A stretch of 64,000 nt of DNA from Hyalella azteca. Taxonomy: Eukaryota; Arthropoda; Malacostraca; Amphipoda; Hyalellidae. A model generated the notes under the pieces. It had not been told where the DNA came from, did not search any database, and saw nothing but the letters and a program-made list of their open reading frames with translations. Made by a program: the position numbers and the translations under genes. The stretch covers positions 1-64,000 of the forward strand of contig NW_025941473.1 of assembly GCF_000764305.2 (NCBI RefSeq), in the 5' to 3' direction. Positions 35,989 through 46,132 of this stretch are shown here, in pieces (position 1 is the stretch's first letter; each line of letters begins with the position of its first letter).

Positions 35989-36697
35989 TTTGTTCACTAA
36001 CATGGACCTTGATGATGAAATTTTGTCAGTCGAGAGTGATAGATTCGCCATGTTATAATTTTAAAATAAATGAGGTAAAAAATGTTACTTGCCAATTTTA
36101 CCCCCCGTTTTATAAATATCATGATTTATGACCTACTGCGAAGAGTAAAATATGATTTTGGTCAAACAGACACAAACGATCAACGAGTGAAGGTGAGAAT
36201 TGGAGATGCATTAAAATTAGAAACCCACGACTTTCAAGTCTGGGATTCAATATGATCACTCGACGAGCTTGTTTGAATGAGGTTTATAAATATTCAAGTT
36301 CATTTTTGCTTAAATAAGCCTTGGAGATATGATTTTTCTATCGGATTTTTGATACTAATGATCTCTCTTTATCGTGTGCTATTGCTTTACAGTATTGGAG
36401 GATGAGCTTGCCGCAATATAGTAGTAACGCAAAAATTATCAGGACAAAGTATTGGCCAAAAAATTGAAAATTAGATGAAAATTCAAGAACTAAAGTTCTG
36501 ACATTGCGATTATCACGCAACGCAAAGTCCCCAAACTGCACATTTTTACCTAATTTATTACACACAAGCCGGGCTGCCAGCACGATACTCTTATACGTCT
36601 GTGGACTCGATTGGACAATATGGCTTACAGACGCTAAATATTATCGCGTAAACCAAATTTATTCGAATATTGAGCGCCTAGAGGCTGCCGTCTAAAT

Positions 36698-37946
36698 CAG
36701 TGGTTCCCAAAGTGGGCGATATCGCCCCTCAAGGGACGGTGGAAAGATTTTGGGGGGCGGTAAGAAAGAAGAGGGTAGTAGGGGGGCGGTAGTCCGAAGT
36801 CGATGTCAGAAGTTCGAACGTTTGTTTGACGATTAGTACACAACACGTGCAGCACATGACTCCCAGCGATGGTTTTGTCACACAGATCTTTTTTTTTTAA
36901 CCTCTCCTGGGTTTACGTCTCGGACAAATTAACGGTCGGACTCGCGGCCGGTCTCACGGCCAATTTCCTAATTCAATGATCAAGGAATATCTCTCAAACT
37001 AATGAACTCGATGAAACTTAGTACACATATTCATTAGGACCTAGCAATAATGTTTAGCTCGTGAAAATTGTTTGAATTTTGCCATCGTTTGTTTCTGCCA
37101 TAGTTATATGGCAATACGGGCCGAAATTCACAGTGATCAAGTAATTTCTTCCAAACTACTGAACAGATTCGAACGAACTTTTGAATTTTCAGTCCTAACT
37201 ACCGAACGGTAATGTTTAGCTCGTGAAAAATTTTTCGATTGAGGCTTCGTTCGCGATTTTTTTTTTCATTTCCCTTTCATTCGTGATTTAAACAGCAATA
37301 CCTGTTTAAATTCGCAGTAATCAAGAAATTTTTTCCTAACTGCTGAACAGATTTGAACGAAACTTAGTATTTAAATACCTAACTTCAGCAACGGTGATGT
37401 TAAGCTCGTTAAAATTTTTTCGTTTTGCCTTTGTTTGCGAGTTATACGGCTATACGTATACAGCTCTTGATTCAACCGGACGGTAGAAAAGCCGGTCGTT
37501 CCTCCTATATCTGTATAACTCGCGAACGAAAGCAAAATAAAAAATTATCACGAGCTAAATATCAGCGTTGAGAGGTTAGGTAATTATATACAAAGTTTCG
37601 TTGAAATCTGTTCTGTAGTTTAGAAGAAATTTCCTGATCGCCGCGAATTTAAGTGACAAATTACCCGGCGATTCCGACCGAATATAAGGAAGTGTGAAAT
37701 CAAGAATGACAGTGAAATAAATAAAAACGCAAACGAAGGTAAAATCGAAAGATATGTATAAGCTAAAAAATCACCGTTTGGTAGTTAGGCATGTATATTC
37801 AAAATTTCGTTCGAATCTGTTCAATATTTTGGAAAAAATTCTTTGATCACTGCGAATTTCGGCCTGTTTTGCAATATACGCGTAACTCACGAATGAAGGT
37901 GCAATTAAAGAAAAATACGAGCTAAGCATCACCGATAGGTGACTAC
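36698..37946. mobile_element. hAT-like foldback element, copy 2, right end missing
   Basis: It starts with the same terminus, CAGTGGTTCCCAAAGTGGG, and follows the copy at 21372 through its 'gtttagctcgtgaaaatt' and inverted units. It lacks about 470 internal bases and breaks off near 'gctaagcatcaccgatagg' without a closing inverted repeat. No flanking duplication can be identified. Confidence 0.85.
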
Positions 37947-38220
37947 ACTACAATTTTCTGCTTCGTATGTCAGCTAAATGTTGCATTGCGAGCATGCAAA
38001 ACTACCATACAAAACTGAAATGAAATAATATTACGAGGCTTGATGACAACTGATGCTAAAGATTCGTTACACTTTCGAAATTCAAGACTGCTCTCTATTT
38101 GAATGAGTAGCGCCTTACGGACATGTAAAGTAGCAAATTTATACTACTATACAACATCGTCTAGTTCAAATTTATGAGTTGAAAGCTGATTCTCCACTTA
38201 TTTAGCCTGGAAATGACAGG

Positions 38221-38368
38221 CATTGATAAAAATTTCGGAACGAGGCACCACAGCAGCAGCTCCGGGAACTATGCGCCGGAGCCGCTGTTGCTCCTTCAGG
38301 CTCCACATCCGCACAACGACGTCTGCCTGCTGTCTCATTATTTCCCAGAAAAGGGCATTTCGGCGTGA
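38221..38368 (+). CDS. candidate isolated terminal exon (unassigned)
   Basis: A GC-rich block in AT-rich DNA follows the acceptor-like 'gaaatgacag'. Read as GC ATT GAT..., it gives IDKNFGTRHHSSSSGNYAPE, then PLLLLQAPHPHNDVC and a stop TGA at 38366-38368. The minus strand is also open (RQQADVVVRMWSLKEQQRL), so strand and coding status are uncertain. No upstream partner exon was found. Confidence 0.25.
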
Positions 38369-38369
38369 A

Positions 38370-40934
38370 TAAAATCCTCACTTTTCATTTGCGAGACGGG
38401 AAGGATTTATCAGATGTTCACCATAAGGAGTGACTTCTATTAACGGCGATAAAGTGAGGGATTATAAGCATTTATAGTCTGTCCGAAAAAAAACCGGTGA
38501 TTCATAATTTCAATGCCTCATAAAAAATTTCCAGAAAATTAAATCGTTAACGTTTCCAATTTGTCGTCTCGTGAGCCTTCTTTGTACTGTACAGCGAACA
38601 CTCATAATTTGCCAGAATGCATACCAACTCTCGCCTAATAGTGATTTCCATACCCCGAAGAGATGCCTAATCAAATCGGCAGCCAACAAAATTAATGATC
38701 GATCTATAAAACTTTCCGTGTACGATTAAGGCTGGACACCAACTTCGGAAAATGATCACAATATACTATTGCATTGATGATTCAAAAATTCTATGTAATT
38801 TTTTGTAGTTTTATTGTTAAAATGGCAACTTTTGGGCAATACTAGCCTGGCTCAATACAGTACGTCAAGGACTTAGAAATTTCAAGCTTCCCGTCCTACC
38901 CTCATCTTTAGGCATAAAGGAGAACGAAGAATCGTTCCTGATAATGAAAGGCGGGTTAGTTGTTAGTCTTCTCCTCGGGTTAGTTGTTGCTATCACAAGG
39001 TTGATACACGAGGCACTTCCCCCCTGTCTTGCACGTGTGTTGTTCTCATATATATTATCAACCAATCCTTCTTATCGTGCTGCCGGGAATCCTGCTTATC
39101 GTGCAGCTCTCTTGACACGTCATTTATCCCGGTCACGAGAGGACAGGCTGGCCGATCAGTTACAATGCCAATACGAGTGGCCAGCGCGGGTCCTCGCCGA
39201 AACAGAGATGTTATCAAACTCGGTTATGGCGTCCTTCTTAGTAGCTTGTGAGCATTTGCATACGTTGTGTAATGTTTAACACAAAATTGCTGCAATTAAT
39301 TTCAACCTATCAATTCGATTAATCAGGTACATTATTGTAAAATTAATAATGCATTATATAAATAAGAGATTAAGTCGACTTGAATACGAGGTGAATATCA
39401 ATTTGTGCTTAATTTTTTTTTGCTGTGTGATCTTAGAAACAAATCTAAAAACTCGTTGTAGTTTTGCTGTAAGCATTTACGTCTCCTTGAATTTATTATT
39501 CAAGACGAAACGTAAAAAAACGGGCGTTACAATTTCCCGTAAATCGCATATTTTTTTGGCAACATAGACGACACGTGGTTCTTGATGTTAAAATAATGCA
39601 TCTTTCTAGAAATTTTCGCACTGCTAGCAAAATTTTTTCGTTAATCAAGTAACACAGGAATCATTTCGCTACCTTGAGTCAGTTGTCTGAACGACAATTC
39701 GACTTTGACAATATTCCTCCAGTGCTGGATGTAAGACTCGCTGAAAAATTTAAAAAGTTTAAATCCAGGAGCTATAACTTAGCATGCCAAATCTCTAGGT
39801 CTGGAGTATCGATTAAAGAAAATTAAAACTTTGTTAGGAGGGTGGGTCTCAAAGGTTTGGACATTATCAACAATTACTGAGGGATTGAGCTGGCAGCCAA
39901 ATGTAGTTTAAACGACCCATAAATGATAAAGGTTTTAAATTATAACTCCTTGGTCCACTCAGACGGAATGTCTTGTTGCGTCTCGCATCGTTATAAAATC
40001 GTTGGCCTTGTCTGGTACCACAATAATTTCTTCCGTATCGCCGTTACCGATTCGTTGAATATCCACGTATAGTAATTTTACATAATTTCCGGGACACAAT
40101 TATTCCAACGATTATTAATTTCATTGCTGAACAACTTTTTTATCGGCATAGATCTTATTTCTTGTTATCCCGGTTGATTTTGAGGAAATGAAACTAGGTT
40201 AAGTTTTTGCGCATGAACAAGTAATTTCCTGCACGCTGAAGCTATTCTGATAAAAAAAACGCGCAAGCATCAAGAGGAAATAACGAAGGGAAAACAGGAC
40301 ACAAGCACGCGGGTCGCTTGCTCCGTCAAAATAATTGGTCATTCGTCTGCTTGAATGAGATACAGAGGAGAGGAATGCAGTAAGGTAACTTAACTCGACC
40401 AGTGACAGTCGTGGTAAGGTATTATGAACTTGATGTGGGATGGCTCAGGAACTGTGCCCTGTAAAGGGAACTCGGAAAGTACAGGTACTTGTAAAAACGC
40501 TCAAGCTACTCCTAAGGGTAGAAATCACTGGTGACTGACATTGCATTTTAGAGTGGAGACACAAAATGGGAAAAGTATTACTCTCGTATCAAGTAATTAG
40601 TTTGCAAATTACCAATAAAATGCAGTACGCGCTTGTTGTATTAGAATATAAGGGAGCTAGGAAAAGAACGGACTCGCATGTCATTATAAGATTAACTACG
40701 TGGTCAGCTTGTTCAGAATTATATCATAAAGAATTTTGAGCATGAGCCTGCAAGAGGGATGATTTAGCAAGTAATTAACATCATGTGAAACTCAGGGAAA
40801 CATGCAGCACTTCTGCAGATACTGAAATTGTAAGCGTTTTGTGTCGCCGTTAAAATAAACAGAAACACAGTTAAAAGACATTTCGGTTATTTCAGTCATG
40901 AATTTTCGCTACTTCTGAGTACCAGGATATTAGG
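38370..40934. other. intergenic, no supported gene
   Basis: Mostly AT-rich. A 111-codon + frame at 38944-39279 begins with a hydrophobic run but has no family motif or splice support, and the opposite strand is equally open there. Confidence 0.4.
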
Positions 40935-41140
40935 AGAGAGCTATGTGCTCGATCCCAGCTACCTGCAACAGTTCTGGCCTCAATCGGCGAGTTGGCTAGG
41001 CTGATAAGGGTGAGCAAAATAAAATTGGGGCAGCGAGTTGCATGATCGAGACACCCAACAAGCTACAAAATTTCTGCAATGTTCATTATCGGTGACATGT
41101 GTAATGGCCTAATCAACGCAGACACCGCTTCTACTTCCTA
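40935..41140 (+). repeat. tRNA-derived SINE (copy 4, decayed)
   Basis: Recognisable blocks in order: 'gctcgatcccagct' (B-box region), 'aatcggcga', 'gcagcgagttgc', 'gatcgagac', 'aatgttc' and 'ggcctaatcaacgcagacac', ending in 'ctattactat'. It is much more diverged than the other three copies, so this is an old insertion. Confidence 0.65.
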
Positions 41141-41663
41141 TTACTATAACGAGCTTTCAATTTATCATTTCTCTTTAGCTTCAAAATTTTGTACGGAGTT
41201 CGATTTACTCTACCATTTATCGAAAAAAGGTGAATAATGAGAGCGATTAAAATTTAAGATACTCAAGTCACAAGAAGATAAACTGCTAATTTAATACTCC
41301 AATGTAACTTCCGGCGACGTAAATCATCAATGATCTCTATCCCTCGTCCTTAACTCATTAAATTAGATTTTAATCACACTTTTCAATAATGTTGATAAAA
41401 TCAGCAACAAGATGCATGGACATCTTCCAAAGCAATGAGTAAAAGTGGCTCTAATTGAAATAAGATCAACAAAAAAGTAGGCATAAGCTTTGCACTCTCA
41501 AGCAGAAATGTGCAGTCATCTCAGTCCCTGTTGGTTAGGTTGATGTTGAATTCGCCTTGAAAAGTCTACGAAATTCGGATTTTTCGAATCATCGAGTGAG
41601 GTAACAATGCACATTAAAATTGCCATGAATTGCACAGGTGCACAATAAATAGATATCAAGATA

Positions 41664-42853
41664 TCACAAGGATTCGTAGAGTTCCGGGAAGTTATTCTTC
41701 AAGCGATCTAAAGCTGCGAGGCGCTCCACGTATTGCACAACTTCGGCTTCGTACTTCTTCTCTACCTGCAAGAGAAAACATAGCTGTTGATTAGCTATAT
41801 GTATGAAGGAATCAATTGCCTAACGGCTAAAATGGTTTTCCGCTTCAATCAGACAAAATGATATAAAACCATTCCTTGGTTAGACAAGTTGCAATCATTA
41901 CGATTCGTAACTACAGAAACATTTATACAAATAACTTCATCTGTTTATACCCACCACTTGCCAACAACGGTCAGCGATGCTTTTCAAACAAAATTTACAG
42001 CAGATACAGGTTTCACACCGATACCAGAAATATTTGAAGAAAGTTAGCTTGGATGATTCATTTGCCAAACATTCATTAGTATAATATACAAAAAATAACA
42101 AACCTGTTGACAATAAAGGCCGCTCGGTGCCGCTGGGACGGCCTGGTTTGGTTGGGATGAAGTTACGAATGTCAATCGTTTTATTCGGGTTGTTTCCGTC
42201 TCACTATCCGACGAAAGAGTCAAGGCATCACTGTCATGGCCGCCTGTGAGGTCGCTTCGAAGTCGAGACAAGGGACCATTATTCAGGCCGCCGGTTAGGT
42301 TGTGGTTGTGCCGGCTACGGAACCCAGACAAGTCCTTATCGTCAAACTCTTTCAACATTTGTCTGTGGCGATTGAAGAATTTTTCGGCATCGCGAATTGA
42401 TTCGAGAGCTGGGCATAAAAAAGAAATTAAGAAAAATGATTACTGAGTGGTCTCCTAACGAAAAAAGTCATTCCATAAGATAAACAACACAGAAGATGGT
42501 TGATTCCATAAGATAAACAATACAGAAGCAGTTTTCAACTGCTTCGAATTAGTCCTCCTCATCAAGTTTGTTTACACAGTTCAATCAATGACAGTTAATT
42601 AGCATTGGGAGAGAATTAGGCTACTCACCACTTTGCACATCACTCTTGCTTTCAGATTCTAAATCTGGAATGGAAACGGACAAAGAAACTCTGTTTGCGA
42701 TAGCATCTGTCCCATCACCAGAATCGGCCCTCTGGCTGGAGTTGAGAAGTCCGTGGTTCTTCGAAATTCTCCGCTTATAATCTTCCATATCTCGGAAAGG
42801 GTTTCTGCATGAACGAATTGACAGGATCTGGCGACCTCTCTCGAAGTTCTCAA
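41664..42853 (-). CDS. p53: p53 alternative 3' exon set B (exons 7B-8B-9B)
   Basis: Three exons on the minus strand: 42853-42629 (acceptor AACAG, donor GTGAG), 42408-42104 and 41765-41664 (TGA). 7B begins in phase 1, exactly what p53 exon 6 (ending at 48258) supplies. Joined there it reads I-ENFERGRQILSIRSC-RNPFRDMED, aligning without gaps to exon 7A (GR, C, RDM shared). 9B (KYEAEVVQYVERLAALDRLK) is similar to tail exon 8A (QYKSRVTEYIKGLRAHDLLK), both ending in FPE(V/L)Y. 8B is rich in Ser, Asn, Gly and Asp. Isoform 1-6+7B-8B-9B would be 693 residues. Phase also allows 7A to join 9B, but not 7A to 7B. It could instead be the remnant of a duplicated p53 gene, but no other duplicated DNA-binding exons are visible. 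Confidence 0.75.
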
Positions 42854-42859
42854 CTGTTC

Positions 42860-45800
42860 GACGACGAAAAATTTAGTTACTTTCAATACGTTTACTTAGT
42901 TACTTTAGTTACTTTCAACGAATATTCAGGATGGCTTGGTCGCATTGGTTGCGCAGATAACATGTGTAAAACATGCGACTGAGATTTAGATTTTTTTCAT
43001 TCAAAAACCACATGCGTTAAATTCCGAGTGCTCCCAGGTACTTTCAATTGAATGTTCGAGAAACGTGCTCAAAGCCACGTGAGTGCCAGCTACGTGTGGT
43101 TGTGTGGCAGTATCTCCCGTAAGTCCGTGTATTACATACATACGTCGCCACACGACGAATTACATGTGTCGCGCGAACAAACTTAGGTCATGTTTATTTC
43201 GTTCATTTGTGCGTTATTAGCGCAGATTTTAAGCTCTAAATATAATTATTTGACTTTGTGGCTGCTGAAATCGCAAAACATTAATAATTATATTTGAAAA
43301 TAAACGCTTAAATAATGGAATGAAAATAAACCCTATAAAGTCGTCCCAAAATTTAGGGCAATATTAGTGAATTCCAGTGCTCTTTAGCGTTAATGTTTAT
43401 ATTTTTTTAACACAGAGGTTGCAATTAGTTTTTGCTCATTATATTGAAGAACAGAATCTTAATCGATTTGATTCTTATTCTAATAAACTATGATTGACGC
43501 TGATATATTTTCATCTCAATTCCCGCGACCAATCACGTTCTTTTTCAGCGCGCGACCACCCAAGGGTTGTCGAAGTGAATTTCTAGGAGCTTTTGTGGTA
43601 CTATTAATCTAAATTGTGGTACTATTCATCTAAATTCATAGTTCATTGCTCGTCTAGCATAACCGATACATTTGAAGATGCAACTTGAGGAGTTCGTTCT
43701 CATATGAAGTGCTCTAGTTGATGGTTCTTGCCTCCATAAAAACATTCATAATTTATTTCACAGTACGTTGCGTGAACTCCAAACGACAAGGATTGACATC
43801 CACAAAAAATAATCGATTTCAATTAATACTGATTCAAATGATCTCACCATCAATAACTAGAACTATGCAAAGTGATAAGGGAAGTGGTAACTTCGAATTT
43901 GATCAATTTCATGAATAGGTACGTTTCAGAAACAAAAGTGACTGCGAGAATCCTAAAAGGAATCAAGTGTGGCCAATTAGGAGAATAACCTACACGCAGG
44001 GCATCACGGATTTGAAGTCAAAATTGTGTATCTTTATTGAAACAAGAACACAACACAGATTGCTTATTATAATTTCTAACATAACTAAGGAGAAAAATTG
44101 CACAATGGCAATCCCAATGATATTATACCAGAAGAAATCCATTACTTGGAAAGCGGATAAGTTATCAGCAAAATTATGAAATTGTCTGATGGAAGAGGAC
44201 AAAAAAAAAAGGCATTAATTCCTGGGGGCATTGAAATAATCGGTAGTTAACATAGCAAGGTTATGGAATACGCACAAAATAAGGTACTTATTATCAGTGA
44301 AACGGTAAGCGGTCGTGATACGTAAAGCAAATATTAGTTATAATTGAATTTGATTGAATTGATAAACGATTTAAAACGAATTCGATTGTATTGATAATAT
44401 TGGTTCCAATTGACCGTAAGAAAAATATAGGGTGAAAAATGTTTATCGATGACACTGGATAAATTTTCATGTGATAAATGATGTTCCATTCTTGCAAAAT
44501 CCCTATCTGGATATAGGTACTTAAACTCAGAACACGAACAGTATCAAGCCCTGACAGAGATTCAGATGCAAATTAGGATTGATCTCATTTAAAACGGTAT
44601 ACTTATAATGATTGACTTTAATAACCAGAATCGATTGCAATGAGTGAAAGAAAAGTTGGTTCAAATTCTGGGAACAATGGCCAACACTCTACGGAAAAAA
44701 ACCTTAATCAGCACTGTTGCCATTTCAACGGGGAAATTAATATAAATTACACAGGCTTTAGTCTACAGTAAAAATGATAACAGTTGAATATAAGAAGTCA
44801 GAACGAAACGCGTGCTACAGCGTATACAAACAAACATTCCTCTCAGAAGAGTAACTCGTTGATAGACTAAGATCTACGAAGCAGGGCATAGAAGATCAAA
44901 ATACAACAAAAAATAAAATCTACGGTAGAATAATATTTCTATGTAATAGGAATGTGAGAGATAATTGCCAGCTAAAAAAAAAGTGTCAGGAAATTCGTAA
45001 AGAAAAATAGCTTCAGGGCAGTGAAGCAGTATGGCATTAAGACGTAGTCCACATGCTTTAATCGAACAGTCTACAATTGAATTATTGAAACAAACAATTA
45101 GAACAGACTTCATGAAATTACAGAAAAGTCGGGGGCTACTTCAAACAAGCTCAGTCCTCCTAATGGCTCAAGCTTTTGATTGTGAGCGGGAGTATTTAAA
45201 GCAAGCCATTAAAGAGTCCTGCATAATAATCTTCATTATAAATCTTTAACGTGAAAAACTGCCACTAAATATAGCCATAGATAACAACTGCCTCAATGTT
45301 ACCTTACCCAAAATTACGTTAGAGCTTCAAAATGCTGTCTAATTCACAGAGCCACGCTCAAAAGTACATTGTTGAGTAACAATAATTTTGAGATTCAGCA
45401 AATTATACAACATGAAAACTGACTTAATGAATACCCTGCTCACGTTCATCACAAAGTAAATCAAGTAAATCATACCACGTTCCTCTAGCACAAGTGGAAA
45501 TACTAATTTACTAAAACTAAAGGAAATTGTTCCCAAGCAGTAACTGAATTGCACAAGGCATAAACTGTCTTAACTTCGGTGACTTTAAACGAAGAGAAGT
45601 CACATATATAGTCAATTGCAAACATCAAAGGCACATTTGATGAAGGACTAATTCCTCGTTCCATTCTTAAGTCACAAGAAATAAAAAGCATTGCATAAAT
45701 TAGAGAGAATCCTAAAATTGTGGTGTTGATTCAATTAACCAACATTTTGAGAAAGTTTAGCTCGCGAGATTTTTTGAACACGTCTAACGCAATGATTTAA

Positions 45801-46130
45801 TTTAAACAGGATCATTAAACACTTGTAGACGAAACGCAAATAACAGCTTCTGAGTTGTCAAGAATGCCAATTGATATTTTTCAATCAGGAGAAAACAAAC
45901 GGAGTTTCCAAGAGTAATCGAGGTGTTGGATTCAACATTTTGACAGCGATTAATTAGACGTATTGAACAAATGATGTAAGTGAATACACCAGCAAATAAA
46001 TAATCTTGTGCGAGCTGATCGTATCCAATGATTGATGAGAAGCAATTTAAATACTGAAGAGTTGGCAGCTATTGTGATGGCCGAGATGACGTTGAGCATC
46101 AGCGCTCTTCAAGGGAGTAGCCACGTTGAC
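42860..46130. other. p53 intronic region between exon sets A and B
   Basis: 3.3 kb of AT-rich sequence. No further p53-like exon or other gene was found on either strand. Open frames at 43967-44179 and 45031-45249 lack motifs and splice context. Confidence 0.5.
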
Positions 46131-46132
46131 GT

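Noticed and set aside
38944..39279. 111-codon + frame with hydrophobic start
   Set aside because: No motif, no splice context, and an equally long open frame on the other strand.
42629..42804. Acceptor ATGCAG at 42805 giving a shorter exon 7B in phase 2
   Set aside because: It would remove the GRQILSIRSC segment that aligns with p53 and would not match the phase of exon 6.
41664..42853. Treating the three minus-strand exons as an independent gene
   Set aside because: The first exon starts in the exact phase of p53 exon 6, aligns gaplessly with p53 exon 7A, and no upstream exons of its own were found. An alternative p53 end is the simpler reading, though a dead partial duplicate remains possible.
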